Assembly (NCBI GenBank): GCA_016742175.1
Contig: JACVCH010000005.1
Location: 186,001 to 250,000, forward strand
Reading direction: 5' to 3'
Length of the DNA stretch: 64,000 nt
DNA from: Rhizobiaceae bacterium
GTDB taxonomy: Bacteria > Pseudomonadota > Alphaproteobacteria > Rhizobiales > Rhizobiaceae
Made by a program: the position numbers and the translations under genes. The notes beneath the pieces were generated by a model that was not told where the DNA came from, did no database searches, and saw only the letters and a list, made by a program, of their open reading frames with translations. Positions 1 to 9,423 of the stretch are shown here, piece after piece. How positions within the stretch are numbered: the first letter of the stretch is position 1; each line of letters opens with the position of its first letter.

Positions 1-1
1 G

Positions 2-133
2 GTCGTCGGCGGCCTCTACGGCTCGCTCCACTTCGACACGCCGTCCGGCCCGTCGATCGTGGTGGCCGCGCTGATTCTCTTCCTCGCAAGCCTCTTTTCC
101 TTCACCCGACGCCCGGCGGGAGCGCTGCAATGA
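2..133 (+). CDS. znuB: Zinc ABC transporter permease, C-terminal end (partial)
   Basis: The frame is open from the window edge and encodes the last 43 residues of a hydrophobic protein ending in a basic tail (SFTRRPAGALQ). The stop overlaps the start of the next gene, a Zur-type regulator, in an ATGA arrangement. A hydrophobic C-terminus translationally coupled to zur is what is expected of ZnuB in a znuABC-zur operon. The call rests on context and hydrophobicity because only the C-terminus is present. Confidence 0.6.
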   Translation, partial: VVGGLYGSLHFDTPSGPSIVVAALILFLASLFSFTRRPAGALQ

Positions 134-525
134 CCGCACATGATCTGACGAAGAACCAGGAAATGGTGCTCGGTGCGCTGTCGGCCGCCGACGGCCCGCT
201 CTCCGCCTACACGATCCTCGACCGGCTGCGCGACCGCGGCTTCCGCGCCCCGCTCCAGGTCTACCGCGCGCTCGACAAGCTCCTCGACTACGGCCTCGTC
301 CACCGGCTGGAATCGATCAATTCCTTCGTCGCCTGCGCCCACCCGCACTGCCACGCCCACGGCAGCCTCGCTTTCGCGATCTGCGAAAAATGCGGCCAGG
401 TCGAGGAATTCTCCGACGCCACCGTCCAGTCCCGCCTCGCCGACTGGTCGCGCGAACACGGCTTCAAGCCGTCCAAGACGGCAATAGAAATCCGCGGCAC
501 CTGCGCCGCTTGCCTGGCTGTCTGA
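130..525 (+). CDS. zur: Fur-family zinc uptake regulator Zur
   Basis: A 131-residue Fur-family repressor. The N-terminal winged helix (about residues 5-75) contains the family pattern AYTILDRLR...QVYRALDKL. The C-terminal half has a histidine cluster (CAHPHCHAHG) and two CxxC pairs (CEKC and CAAC) that form the structural zinc site typical of Zur. It starts inside the stop of the upstream permease gene (ATGA), so it is probably co-transcribed with znu genes and senses zinc to repress their uptake. It faces the Mur gene tail to tail. Confidence 0.85.
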   Translation: MTAHDLTKNQEMVLGALSAADGPLSAYTILDRLRDRGFRAPLQVYRALDKLLDYGLVHRLESINSFVACAHPHCHAHGSLAFAICEKCGQVEEFSDATVQSRLADWSREHGFKPSKTAIEIRGTCAACLAV

Positions 526-572
526 ACTCACAGGCGACGTCGTCACACTGGCTCGGCGTCCCCACCCCACCG

Positions 573-714
573 CCGTCATTCCTGTGCTTGTCACAGGAAT
601 CCAGGCCTCGCCGGCGGTGCGAGGCAGAACGATGCAGAACTCGCACCCTTCCATCCAGTCGAACCACCGAGGCATGGACCCCTGTGACAAGCACAGGGGT
701 GACGGCATCAAAGG
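573..714. repeat. Large inverted-repeat element, family F
   Basis: Two arms of about 30 bp face each other. The left arm carries CCTGTGCTTGTCACAGG and the right arm its near reverse complement, each arm itself palindromic. The element fills the gap between the converging zur and mur genes, so it could fold in either transcript and act as a bidirectional terminator. Only one copy of this family is seen here. Confidence 0.75.
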
Positions 715-730
715 GTGCGCGCAAACACCA

Positions 731-1177
731 CTACCCGCCCCGCAAACCCTTCCCCCGCCGCTTGCGCCCGTAAAGCTCCAGCCGGTGGTGCACGATGTCG
801 TAGCCGAGTTCGCGCGCGATCTCCTGCTGCAATTGCTCGATGCGCTCGGAATGGAATTCGATCACCTGACCCGTATCGAGGTCGATCAGGTGGTCGTGAT
901 GCTCCACGCCCGCTGGCTCGAACCGTGACGGCCCGCCCTCGAACGCATGGCGGTGAATCGCCCCGACGCCTTCGAGCAGCTTCATGGTCCGGTAGACCGT
1001 CGAGAGCGAAATCCCCGAATCGATCTCCACCGCGCGCTTGAAGATTTCGAGCGCGTCGGGATGGTCGCCGGCCTCGGCGAGGATTGACAGGATCACCTTG
1101 CGCGGCCGCGTGATCCGGACGCCCGCCTTGCGCAGTTCGCCTTCATAGTCGGGTCGGATCGGGGTCGCCTGGTTCAT
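731..1177 (-). CDS. mur: Fur-family manganese-responsive regulator Mur
   Basis: A 148-residue Fur homologue. It has the winged-helix signature ([29 protein letters not shown]) and the metal-binding run [12 protein letters not shown], but no CxxC pairs, as is usual for rhizobial Fur/Mur. It is transcribed away from sitABCD across a Fur-box-like palindrome, the same arrangement known for rhizobial mur, where the protein represses Mn uptake under Mn sufficiency. An iron-sensing Fur is the alternative, but the sit neighbourhood favours Mur. Confidence 0.85.
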   Translation of the reverse strand: MNQATPIRPDYEGELRKAGVRITRPRKVILSILAEAGDHPDALEIFKRAVEIDSGISLSTVYRTMKLLEGVGAIHRHAFEGGPSRFEPAGVEHHDHLIDLDTGQVIEFHSERIEQLQQEIARELGYDIVHHRLELYGRKRRGKGLRGG

Positions 1178-1240
1178 GGCGCGAATTATGCGTCAGTTGA
1201 AAATGAGATGCAAAGAGGGTTTCGCAACTAAACACTTCAG

Positions 1241-1257
1241 TTGCAAACGATTTGCAA
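1241..1257. promoter_or_regulatory. Mur/Fur-type operator (MRS-like palindrome)
   Basis: A perfect inverted repeat, TTGCAAA-CGA-TTTGCAA, lies 65 bp before sitA and 64 bp before the divergent mur start. Its composition resembles the Mur-responsive sequences described for rhizobial sitA promoters. A weaker related pair (TGCAAA...TTTCGCA) lies about 15-30 bp to the left. Mur presumably binds here to repress sitABCD and perhaps itself. Confidence 0.7.
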
Positions 1258-1321
1258 TTGCATTGACGTCCGCTCTCCCTGACGCTACGTATGACCCAAA
1301 GCAACCTGACCGGAGCCCTTC

Positions 1322-2212
1322 ATGATCGTCCTGCGCCGCCTCGTCCTTGCCATCGGCTTCCTGGCCGTCGCGGCCCCCGCACAAGCGCAGGTTGACCAGT
1401 TCAAGGTCGTCACGACCTTCACCGTCATTGCCGACATGGCGCGCAACGTTGCCGGCGACGCAGCCGTGGTGGAATCGATCACCCGCCCCGGCGCCGAAAT
1501 CCACGAATACCAGCCGACCCCGCGCGATCTCGTCCGCGCGCAGGATGCCGACCTGATCCTCTGGAACGGCCTCAATCTCGAGCTCTGGTTCGAGCGCTTC
1601 TTCGCCAATCTGTCGGACGTGCCGAGCGCGACGGTGACCGACGGCATCGAGCCGATGGGCATTGGCGAGGGGCCGTATGAAGGCCAGCCGAACCCCCATG
1701 CCTGGATGTCGCACGACGCCGCGCTGGTCTACATCGACAACATCGCCGCCGCCTTCTCCGAGCACGACCCAAACAATGCCGCGACCTACGCGGCGAATGC
1801 CGAGGCCTACAAGGCCAGGATTGACGCCATGTTCGCGCCGATGCGCGACGCCTTGGCGGAAATCCCCGAGGAGCGCCGCTGGCTCGTCACCAGCGAGGGC
1901 GCGTTCTCCTATCTCGCCCGCGATCTCGGTCTGAAGGAACTCTATCTCTGGCCGATCAATGCCGATGCGCAAGGCACACCCCAGCAGATCCGCCGCGTCA
2001 TCGATGCGATGCGCGAGAATTCCATCCCCGCGATCTTCTCCGAAAGCACGGTCTCGTCCGCCCCGGCCGAACAGGTCGCCCGCGAGACCGGCGCGGCCTA
2101 TGGCGGCGTCCTCTACGTCGATTCCCTGTCGGAGGAGGGCGGCCCGGTGCCGACCTATCTCGACCTCCTGCGCGTCACCACGCAAACCATTGTCGAGGGC
2201 CTGTCGGAATGA
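1322..2212 (+). CDS. sitA: Manganese/zinc ABC transporter substrate-binding protein
   Basis: A 296-residue cluster A-I (TroA/ZnuA-type) solute-binding protein. It begins with a Sec signal peptide ending near AQAQ (residue about 24). Metal ligands are visible as the histidine of [12 protein letters not shown], the histidine of NPHAWMS, the glutamate in [12 protein letters not shown], and the late acidic position near [10 protein letters not shown]. It is the first gene of a four-gene operon whose members overlap by 4 bp, and it is controlled from the palindrome at 1241-1257. Mn(II) is the most likely substrate given the divergent mur. Confidence 0.9.
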   Translation: MIVLRRLVLAIGFLAVAAPAQAQVDQFKVVTTFTVIADMARNVAGDAAVVESITRPGAEIHEYQPTPRDLVRAQDADLILWNGLNLELWFERFFANLSDVPSATVTDGIEPMGIGEGPYEGQPNPHAWMSHDAALVYIDNIAAAFSEHDPNNAATYAANAEAYKARIDAMFAPMRDALAEIPEERRWLVTSEGAFSYLARDLGLKELYLWPINADAQGTPQQIRRVIDAMRENSIPAIFSESTVSSAPAEQVARETGAAYGGVLYVDSLSEEGGPVPTYLDLLRVTTQTIVEGLSE

Positions 2213-3096
2213 ACGTCGAAGGCCGAAAACCTGTCGCCGCCGCGCCCGACGGCTTGACCGTCTCCGGCGTGACGGTCACCTACCGCAACGGCCAGACCGC
2301 CCTGCGCGACGCGTCCTTCGCCATCCCGCGCGGCACCATCACCGCGTTGGTCGGCGTCAACGGCTCCGGCAAGTCGACGCTCTTCAAGGCGATCATGGGC
2401 TTCGTCCCGTCCGGGTCAGGCAGCGTCACCATCATGGGCGAGCCGGCCGGCCGTGCCTTGAAGCGCAACATCGTCGCCTACGTCCCGCAGGCCGAGGAGG
2501 TCGACTGGAACTTCCCCGTCCTCGTCGAGGACGTCGTCATGATGGGCCGCTACGGCCATATGGGCTTCCTGCGCATCGCCTCCGTCGAAGACCGGCGCAT
2601 GGTCGATGCCGCGCTCGACCGCGTCGGCATGGCCTCCTATCGCAAGCGCCAGATCGGCGAACTCTCCGGCGGCCAGAAGAAGCGCGTCTTCCTCGCCCGC
2701 GCGCTCGCGCAGGAAGGCCAGGTCATCCTCCTCGACGAGCCCTTCACCGGCGTCGACGTCACCACCGAGGAAGCGATCATCAAGCTCCTGCAGGAACTGC
2801 GCGCCGAGGGCCGCATCATGCTGGTCTCGACCCACAATCTCGGCTCCGTGCCCGAATATTGCGACCGCGCCGTGCTCCTGAACAAGACCGTGCTCGCCGC
2901 CGGCCCCACCGAGGAGGTCTTCACCCACGAGAACCTGCAAAAGGCGTTTGGCGGCGTGCTGCGCCACTTCACGCTCGGCGGCTCGGACCTCCATGACGAT
3001 GCCGACGCCCGCAGCGTCACGGTCCTCACCGACGACGAGCGCCCCTTCGTGCTCTATGGCGACGAGGCCAGGAAGATGCACGGGCCCCGCGAATGA
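2209..3096 (+). CDS. sitB: Manganese/iron ABC transporter ATP-binding protein
   Basis: A 295-residue ABC ATPase. The Walker A motif is GVNGSGKST (about residue 50), the signature is LSGGQKKRV, and Walker B is [12 protein letters not shown] followed by the H-loop in STHNLG. The length is somewhat above the usual 240-260 because of a C-terminal tail of about 40 residues rich in acidic residues, as in other SitB proteins. It overlaps sitA and sitC by 4 bp each, implying coupled translation. It powers the SitCD permease. Confidence 0.9.
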   Translation: MNVEGRKPVAAAPDGLTVSGVTVTYRNGQTALRDASFAIPRGTITALVGVNGSGKSTLFKAIMGFVPSGSGSVTIMGEPAGRALKRNIVAYVPQAEEVDWNFPVLVEDVVMMGRYGHMGFLRIASVEDRRMVDAALDRVGMASYRKRQIGELSGGQKKRVFLARALAQEGQVILLDEPFTGVDVTTEEAIIKLLQELRAEGRIMLVSTHNLGSVPEYCDRAVLLNKTVLAAGPTEEVFTHENLQKAFGGVLRHFTLGGSDLHDDADARSVTVLTDDERPFVLYGDEARKMHGPRE

Positions 3097-3953
3097 TCGA
3101 GGCCATCTTCGAGCCGTTTACCTACGGCTACATCTTCAACGCGATGTGGGTGAGCGCGCTCGTCGGCGGCACCTGCGCCTTTCTGTCGGCCTATCTCATG
3201 CTCAAGGGCTGGTCGCTCATCGGCGACGCGCTCTCCCACGCCATCGTCCCCGGCGTCGCGGGCGCCTACATGCTCGGCCTGCCCTTCGCCGCCGGCGCGT
3301 TCCTGTCGGGCGGTCTTGCCGCCGGCGCGATGCTCTTCCTCTCCGCCCAGACGAAGCTCCGGCAGGATGCGGTGATCGGGCTGATCTTCACCTCCTTCTT
3401 CGGCCTCGGCCTTTTCATGATCTCGCTGTCGCCGGCCTCGGTCTCGATCCAGACCATCGTCCTCGGCAACATCCTCGCCATCACCCCGGCCGACACGCTC
3501 CAGCTCGTGCTCATCTCCGGCATCTCGCTGGCGATCCTCATCGCCAAATGGCGCGACCTGATGGTTGTCTTCTTCGACGAGAACCACGCCCGCTCCATCG
3601 GCCTTCGCCCGAACGTGCTGAAGACCGTCTTCTTCACGCTGCTCGCCGCCTCCACGGTCGCAGCGCTCCAGACGGTCGGCGCCTTTCTCGTCATCGCCAT
3701 GGTCGTGACGCCGGGCGCGACCGCCTATCTCCTGTCCGACCGCTTCCCGCGCCTGATCGTCATCGCCGTCGCCATCGGCTCGCTGACGAGCTTCATCGGC
3801 GCCTATGCGAGCTTCTATCTCGACGGCGCGACGGGCGGCGTCATCGTGGTCCTCCAGATGCTCGTCTTCATCGCCGCCTTCCTGTTCGCGCCCAAGCACG
3901 GCCTCGTCGCCGGCCGCCGCGCGGCGCGTCTCGAGCGCGAGGCGGCCCGATGA
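3093..3953 (+). CDS. sitC: Manganese ABC transporter permease
   Basis: A 286-residue ABC-3 family permease with about eight hydrophobic segments and the family motif around [23 protein letters not shown] near residue 37. The C-terminus is basic and arginine-rich. It overlaps sitB by ATGA and ends in the same arrangement with sitD. The two permeases, SitC and SitD, are paralogues sharing the LKGWSL-GDA-SHAV-PG block and presumably form a heterodimeric channel. Confidence 0.9.
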   Translation: MIEAIFEPFTYGYIFNAMWVSALVGGTCAFLSAYLMLKGWSLIGDALSHAIVPGVAGAYMLGLPFAAGAFLSGGLAAGAMLFLSAQTKLRQDAVIGLIFTSFFGLGLFMISLSPASVSIQTIVLGNILAITPADTLQLVLISGISLAILIAKWRDLMVVFFDENHARSIGLRPNVLKTVFFTLLAASTVAALQTVGAFLVIAMVVTPGATAYLLSDRFPRLIVIAVAIGSLTSFIGAYASFYLDGATGGVIVVLQMLVFIAAFLFAPKHGLVAGRRAARLEREAAR

Positions 3954-4801
3954 TCGACACGCTCCTGATGCCGTTCCAGTTCCCCTTCATGGTCCAGGCT
4001 ATGGTCATCGCGGTGCTCGTCGCGCTGCCGATGGGCCTCCTGTCGCCCTATCTCGTGCTCAAGGGCTGGTCGCTCATGGGCGACGCCATCAGCCATGCGG
4101 TGCTCCCCGGCATCGTCATCGCCTATGTCGCCGGCTTGCCGCTGGCCCTCGGCGCCTTCGCGGCCGGCCTCTTCTGCGCCATCGCCACCGGCTTCCTGAA
4201 GGACAATTCCCGCATCAAGGAAGACACCGCCATGGGCGTCGTCTTTTCCGGCATGTTCGGCCTCGGCCTCGTCATGTTCGTCGCGGTCGAGACAAGCGTT
4301 CACCTGAACCACATCCTGTTCGGCGACGTCCTCGGCACCACGTGGCGCGACATCGGCGAAACCGGCGCCATCGCAGTGGCAACCGTTTTCGCGCTGGTGA
4401 TCTTCGGCCGCGATCTGATGCTGTTCTCCTTCGATCCCGGCCACGCGCGCACGGTCGGCCTCAAGGTCCGCCTCCTGCACTACGGCCTCCTGACGATGCT
4501 TTCGCTCACCATCGTCGGCGGCCTGCAGGCGGTCGGCATCATCCTGGCCATCGCCTTTCTCATAGCGCCGGGCGCGACCGCGTTCCTCTTGACGCGCACC
4601 TTCCGGTCGATGGTCGTCGCCAGCGCCGCCATCGCGGTCCTCTCCGCCGCGACCGGCATCTACCTCTCCTTCTTCATCGATTCCGCCCCCGCGCCGACCA
4701 TCGTCCTCGTCATGTCGACGATCTTCGTCATCGCCTTCGCGTGGTCGCAGATGCGCGATGCGCGGTCGCGTCAGGCCATCGAGGCGAAGAACGCCCCATA
4801 A
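3950..4801 (+). CDS. sitD: Manganese ABC transporter permease, second subunit
   Basis: A 283-residue ABC-3 permease starting at ATG 3950, which overlaps the sitC stop by 4 bp. The motif LKGWSLMGDAISHAVLPGIVIAY is the paralogue of that in SitC. Multiple transmembrane segments run to near the C-terminus, which ends in a short charged tail (MRDARSRQAIEAKNAP). The last 31 bp overlap the 3' end of the converging alpha-glucosidase gene. It completes the sitABCD operon. Confidence 0.9.
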   Translation: MIDTLLMPFQFPFMVQAMVIAVLVALPMGLLSPYLVLKGWSLMGDAISHAVLPGIVIAYVAGLPLALGAFAAGLFCAIATGFLKDNSRIKEDTAMGVVFSGMFGLGLVMFVAVETSVHLNHILFGDVLGTTWRDIGETGAIAVATVFALVIFGRDLMLFSFDPGHARTVGLKVRLLHYGLLTMLSLTIVGGLQAVGIILAIAFLIAPGATAFLLTRTFRSMVVASAAIAVLSAATGIYLSFFIDSAPAPTIVLVMSTIFVIAFAWSQMRDARSRQAIEAKNAP

Positions 4802-6459
4802 GGCCCGAGCTTGATTTCGCCCTTCTCGTAGGTTCCGGCGAATCCATGCTCGTCGAGCGCGGAAAGCTTCAGGTCCTCCACCGCCAGCGACACCCAGCCA
4901 GAGCCGAGATTGAACGCGCACAGCATCCGCTCTTCCGCGTCGCGCCGCTCGAACACCAGCGCGTCGCCTTCGGCCACGAGGAACGTGATCGACCCCTTCA
5001 CAAGCGCCTTGTGCCGGCGCCGGAACGCCAGGAACCGGCGATAATGCTCCAGCACCGAGTCCGGCCGCCCGACCTGCGCCGAGACCGACAGCGGCCCGTG
5101 CGCCGGCGCGACCGGCAGCCACGGCACCGCGTCCGAGAAGCCCGACGCATGGTCGCCCTCTTCCCACACCATCGGCGTGCGGCAACCGTCGCGGCCACGA
5201 TACTCCGGCCAGAAGCGGATGCCGTAGGGGTCGCGCAGATCCTCGAAGGCGAGTTCGGATTCCGGCAGGCCGAGTTCCTCGCCCTGGTAGAGGCAGACCG
5301 AGCCGCGCAGCGAGAACAGAAGCGCCGAGACGATCTTGTTGTAGGCGACGGGATCGGCCTCGCCTTCGCCCCAGCGCGAGGCGTGCCGCGTCACGTCATG
5401 GTTCGAAAACGCCCAGCACGACCAGCCCGTCCGCGCCACCGTCTCGAATTCCTCGAGCACGCGCCGCACGTTCGGCGCGGTGATCTTCATTGGTTGCAGG
5501 AAGTCGAATGCGTAGCACATGTGCACCCGCTCGTTTCCGGCCGTATAGGCCGCGACGATGTCGAGCCCGCGCTGCGCGTCGCCGACTTCGCCGACGGCTG
5601 TCGTGCCCGGATACTCGTCGAGCAGCGCCCGGAACCGCCTCAGGAAATCGAGGTTCTCCGGCTGGCTCTTGTCGTAGAGATGGTCCTGGTAGTTGTAGGG
5701 GTTCACCGACGGCGCGATGGAATCGTTGCGATGATCCTCGTGCAGCGGCGGATTGTCTTCCAGCCCTTTCGAGTGGAAGTAGAAATTGATGACGTCGAGC
5801 CGGAAACCGTCGACCCCGCGCTCCAGCCAGAACCGCACGATGTCGAGCAGTTCCTCCTGAACCTCCGGATTGTGGAAGTTCAGATCCGGCTGCTCGGCGA
5901 GGAAATTGTGCAGGTAGTATTGCCGCCGCGGGGAGTCGAACTGCCAGGCCGAGCCGCCGAACATCGACAGCCAGTTGTTGGGCGGCGTGCCGTCCGGCTT
6001 CGGATCCGCCCACACGAACCAGTCCGCCTTCGGGTTGGTCCGGTTGACTCGGCTTTCCAGGAACCACGGGTGTTCCAGCGCCGTGTGCGACATGACGAGG
6101 TCGATCATCACCTTCATGCCGAGCCGGTGCGCCTCGGAGATCAGCGCGTCGAAATCGTCGAGCGTGCCGAACATCGGGTCGACGTCGCGATAGTCCGAGA
6201 TGTCGTAGCCGAAATCGCGCATCGGCGATTTGAAGAAGGGCGAAATCCAGATCGCGTCGATGCCGAGCGAGGCGACATGCGGCAGGCGGCGCACGATGCC
6301 GGCGAGGTCGCCGATCCCGTCGCCGTTCGAATCCTGGAAGGAGCGCGGATAGATCTGGTAGATCACCGCGCCGCGCCACCAGTCGGCATCCGCGATGTCG
6401 GTCTGCGCGGGCGAAGGGTGAGCGAGGCTCGCTCTCACATCATCCATCTCGGGTTCCAT
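4771..6459 (-). CDS. aglA: GH13 alpha-glucosidase
   Basis: A 562-residue glycoside hydrolase family 13 protein. It shows the family blocks in order: YQIYPRSFQDSNGDGIGDL near the N-terminus, DLVMSHTALEHPW, GFRLDVINF (nucleophile Asp), VGEVGD (acid/base Glu) and FSNHDVTRH (third catalytic Asp). This arrangement with the INFYFHSKG stretch matches the alpha-glucosidases (oligo-1,6-glucosidase group, AglA) of rhizobia, which hydrolyse maltose- or trehalulose-type sugars in the cytoplasm. No sugar transporter genes flank it, unlike the classical aglEFGAK operon. The start at 6459 is chosen because it gives the usual N-terminus; the frame is open further upstream. Confidence 0.85.
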   Translation of the reverse strand: MEPEMDDVRASLAHPSPAQTDIADADWWRGAVIYQIYPRSFQDSNGDGIGDLAGIVRRLPHVASLGIDAIWISPFFKSPMRDFGYDISDYRDVDPMFGTLDDFDALISEAHRLGMKVMIDLVMSHTALEHPWFLESRVNRTNPKADWFVWADPKPDGTPPNNWLSMFGGSAWQFDSPRRQYYLHNFLAEQPDLNFHNPEVQEELLDIVRFWLERGVDGFRLDVINFYFHSKGLEDNPPLHEDHRNDSIAPSVNPYNYQDHLYDKSQPENLDFLRRFRALLDEYPGTTAVGEVGDAQRGLDIVAAYTAGNERVHMCYAFDFLQPMKITAPNVRRVLEEFETVARTGWSCWAFSNHDVTRHASRWGEGEADPVAYNKIVSALLFSLRGSVCLYQGEELGLPESELAFEDLRDPYGIRFWPEYRGRDGCRTPMVWEEGDHASGFSDAVPWLPVAPAHGPLSVSAQVGRPDSVLEHYRRFLAFRRRHKALVKGSITFLVAEGDALVFERRDAEERMLCAFNLGSGWVSLAVEDLKLSALDEHGFAGTYEKGEIKLGPYGAFFASMA

Positions 6460-6538
6460 GGTTGGGACAGGGCGACTGCCCGAATGGGCGCGTTTGCGCA
6501 GCAGAGCTAACAAATGTGAAGTTTTGATAGCAACCCGC

Positions 6539-6904
6539 TCAATGGCAGGCGGTGAGGAAAAGAACAGGGCCGAGCGAAAGCAGCGTCGAGCCGAGCGCGG
6601 CCCACGCCGCCATCCACGCCGCCGTCTCCATGAAGGGACGCAGCGCCAGCCCCGATCCGCCGGCTGCCTCGCGCCGTTCCGCGGCGATCCGCACCACCCA
6701 CCATCCGGCCGCGAGCGAGACGACCAGCAGGCAGACCAGCACGGCTCGCTGCACCGAGATGGGGCCGACAAACGCCTGGTCCCACCCGAATGCGCAGCCG
6801 ATCGAGAGCACCGAATAAACCGCGACGAACGCTCCCGACCAGACGATGAAGCCCGCAAGCAACCACATCACCCGGCTGGCCGGAACAGTGTCGGAAACGC
6901 TCAT
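6539..6904 (-). CDS. Small oxidase-associated membrane protein, unknown family
   Basis: A 121-residue hydrophobic protein with about three transmembrane helices (residues about 12-34, 52-70, 92-116) and an arginine-rich loop between the second and third. Its start overlaps the stop of the fused oxidase gene by 4 bp, so it is the third gene of the oxidase operon. Position and size suggest a small subunit IV-like or assembly protein. I do not recognise a family, so the functional call is from context only. Confidence 0.65.
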   Translation of the reverse strand: MSVSDTVPASRVMWLLAGFIVWSGAFVAVYSVLSIGCAFGWDQAFVGPISVQRAVLVCLLVVSLAAGWWVVRIAAERREAAGGSGLALRPFMETAAWMAAWAALGSTLLSLGPVLFLTACH

Positions 6905-9423
6905 TGCCCGCCTCCCTGGATGGCGACGATCAGCGGCATGACGAGGATGAGCGCGATGCCGACGACGCCCGTCAGCGCCGTATAGTCGTGCCACAGCTTG
7001 CCGATCCGCAGATCGAGGCTGCGCCGCGCGGAGACGAACCCGTTCACGATCCGCCAGACGCCGTAAAGCGCGAAGACCATGCCGAGCGCCGAATGCAGCG
7101 CCGTATAGGCGAGCGTCACGAAGGCCGTCGCGGCATAAGCGTGGCTGGTCGGGTCGGGCAGGGCGGTCTCGATCAGGTAGAGCAGCAACCCGACGGTCAC
7201 GACATGCGCGCCTGCCGCGCACAAGAGAAGCGGCAGCGCGCCGCCGCCCTCCGCATTCGCCGCCACCGCCATGCGCGACAGGACGGCAGCGCCCGATACC
7301 GCGACCGCCGTCATCAGCGGCAGGACGAGTCCGGTCGCGACCAGTTCGGCCGGCGGCCATCCCGGCGCGACGAGCCAGAGAAAGAACACCGCGAAGATCA
7401 GCGAGGCGTAGAGCGTCCCGTTGCAGGCGAGCAGGAACACCATCCCCCACCACGAAGGCGGCCCGTCCGCCTCGTAATGCGGCGGCGCGGTCAGGCCGTT
7501 GCCGATGTCCAGTTCGCCATGGTCGTGGCGCAGTCCCGTCACGTTGGTCCAGGCGAGGCACAGCACCAGCGTGATCGCCAGCGGAACCAGCGACAGCCAG
7601 TAGACCTTGAACAGGAGGCACAGCACGAAAAGCCCGATCGCGATCGCCGTATAAAGCGGCAGGAACGTCCGGTTCGGCAGCACGATCGTCTGGTCCGGCC
7701 GCCCCGTCGTCATGTCGACGCCGAGCGTCTCCTGCCAGCCGTTGCGCGTGAAGCCGAGATAGCCATTGCCGGCGGCAAGGTCGTTGCCGATCTCGTGCGG
7801 GTCGAGCATGTCGCCGCGCCGGTCGACCAGCGGCAGCGAGGCGAAATTGTAGCTTGGCGGCGGGTTTGGCTGCGCCCATTCCAGCGTCCGCGCGCCCCAC
7901 GGATTGCGCCGGTAGGGCTTGCCGAACTTGAACTGCAGGATCACGTCGATGAGGATCAGCGCGAAGCCCATCGTCAGGATGAAGCCGCCGATCGAGGACA
8001 AGAGGTTCAGCCAGTCCCAGCCGACGCCCGACGGATAGGTGTGGACCCGCCGCGGCATGCCGCGCAGCCCCGTCAGGTGCATCATGAAGAAGGTCATGTT
8101 GAAGCCGACGAAAATCAGCCAGAAGGCCGGCACCGATAGCTTGTGCATGGTCAGCCGCCCGGTGACGTGCGGCAGCCAGTAATAGGCGGCCGCCAGCATC
8201 GGGAAGACGAAGCCGCCGACCAGCACGTAGTGAAGATGCGCGACGACGAAGTAGCTGTCGTGGACCTGCCAGTTGAACGGCACCATGGCGAGCATCACCC
8301 CGGTCAGCCCGCCCAGCACGAACACGAACAGGAAGCCGAAGATGTAGAGCATCGGCACGTCGAAGCGCGGCCTGCCATGCGCCAGCGTCGCCAGCCACGC
8401 GAAGATCTGCACCGCCGTCGGGATCGCCACCAGCGCGCTCGCCGCCGAGAAGAAGGCGAGCGCAAGATGCGGGATGCCGACCGTGAACATGTGGTGGACC
8501 CACAGCCCGAAGGACAGGAACGCCACCGCGATGATCGCGACGATCACCGCCCGGTAGCCCATCAGTTCCCGCTGCGCGAAGACCGGGATGATGGTCGACA
8601 CCGCGCCCGCCGCCGGCAGGAAGATGATGTAGACCTCCGGATGCCCGAACAGCCAGAAGAGGTGCTGCCACAAGAGCGAATCCCCGCCCCGCGTCGGGTC
8701 GAAGAAGGGCAGGTCGAACGCCCGTTCAAGTTCGAGCAGGATCGAGCCGAGGATGAGCGGCGGAAAGCCGATCAGCATCATCCCGGCGGTCACCAGCAGA
8801 TACCAGGCGAAGATCGGCATCCGGTCGAGCGACATGCCCGGCGCGCGCATCTTCAGGATCGTGACGGTGATCTCCACCGCCGCCGAGATCGCGGAAATTT
8901 CGACGAAGGTGATGCCGAGCAGCCAGACGTCGGAGTTGATCCCCGGCGTATAGGTCGACGACGACAGCGGCGTATACATGAACCAGCCCGAATCCGGCGC
9001 CACGCCCGCAAGCATGGCGACGATCAGGATCGATCCGCCGAAGATGTAGCAGTAGAATCCGAGCGCGGTCAGCCGCGGAAAGGCGAGGTCGCGCGCGCCG
9101 AGGAGCTTGGGCAGGAGGTAGATCGCGAACCCCTCGAACATCGGGATCGCGAACAGGAACATCATCACCGTGCCGTGCATGGTGAAAAACTGGTTGTACA
9201 CCTCCGGCCCGACGAAGGCCGTGTTCGGCGTCGCGAGCTGGGCCCGGATCAGCATCGACAGGATGCCGCCGATCGAGAAGAACACGAAGGCGGCGATGAT
9301 GAAGCGGCGGCCGAGGATCGTGTGGTTGACGGCGGCGAGCTGCGGCAGCCCGCGCGGCGTGTGCCAGATCTCGTCGAGCTCGCGGTGCAGCCGCACGGCG
9401 TCGGTCTTGCGCATCTCGCTCAT
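6901..9423 (-). CDS. Cytochrome c oxidase subunits I and III, fused
   Basis: An 840-residue protein in which a complete haem-copper oxidase subunit I (about residues 1-560) continues into subunit III (about 600-840). Subunit I motifs are clear: FTMHGTVMMF (haem ligand), WLFGHPEVYIIFLPAAG (His-Tyr cross-link), the HH pair in WVHHMFTVG (CuB), and AHLHYVLVGG (haem ligands). The C-terminal part has five or more helices with the subunit III-like stretch HSALGMVFALYGVWRI. It overlaps the subunit II gene and the next small gene by 4 bp each. Fused I+III proteins are known in alternative aa3/caa3-type oxidases of bacteria. It would reduce O2 and pump protons in the inner membrane. Confidence 0.9.
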   Translation of the reverse strand: MSEMRKTDAVRLHRELDEIWHTPRGLPQLAAVNHTILGRRFIIAAFVFFSIGGILSMLIRAQLATPNTAFVGPEVYNQFFTMHGTVMMFLFAIPMFEGFAIYLLPKLLGARDLAFPRLTALGFYCYIFGGSILIVAMLAGVAPDSGWFMYTPLSSSTYTPGINSDVWLLGITFVEISAISAAVEITVTILKMRAPGMSLDRMPIFAWYLLVTAGMMLIGFPPLILGSILLELERAFDLPFFDPTRGGDSLLWQHLFWLFGHPEVYIIFLPAAGAVSTIIPVFAQRELMGYRAVIVAIIAVAFLSFGLWVHHMFTVGIPHLALAFFSAASALVAIPTAVQIFAWLATLAHGRPRFDVPMLYIFGFLFVFVLGGLTGVMLAMVPFNWQVHDSYFVVAHLHYVLVGGFVFPMLAAAYYWLPHVTGRLTMHKLSVPAFWLIFVGFNMTFFMMHLTGLRGMPRRVHTYPSGVGWDWLNLLSSIGGFILTMGFALILIDVILQFKFGKPYRRNPWGARTLEWAQPNPPPSYNFASLPLVDRRGDMLDPHEIGNDLAAGNGYLGFTRNGWQETLGVDMTTGRPDQTIVLPNRTFLPLYTAIAIGLFVLCLLFKVYWLSLVPLAITLVLCLAWTNVTGLRHDHGELDIGNGLTAPPHYEADGPPSWWGMVFLLACNGTLYASLIFAVFFLWLVAPGWPPAELVATGLVLPLMTAVAVSGAAVLSRMAVAANAEGGGALPLLLCAAGAHVVTVGLLLYLIETALPDPTSHAYAATAFVTLAYTALHSALGMVFALYGVWRIVNGFVSARRSLDLRIGKLWHDYTALTGVVGIALILVMPLIVAIQGGGQ

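Noticed and set aside
1258-1321. Manganese riboswitch (yybP-ykoY type) before sitA
   Set aside because: The 64-nt leader after the operator is too short and lacks the paired-stem pattern of that riboswitch.
3805-6510. A 901-codon plus-strand frame across sitC/sitD and the GH13 gene
   Set aside because: It crosses two unrelated real genes in the wrong frame and is Arg/His-rich low-complexity.
6460-6858. An N-terminal extension of the GH13 protein to 6858
   Set aside because: The extra 133 residues overlap the oxidase-associated gene and are Arg/Ser-rich shadow sequence; the conserved N-terminus begins near 6459.
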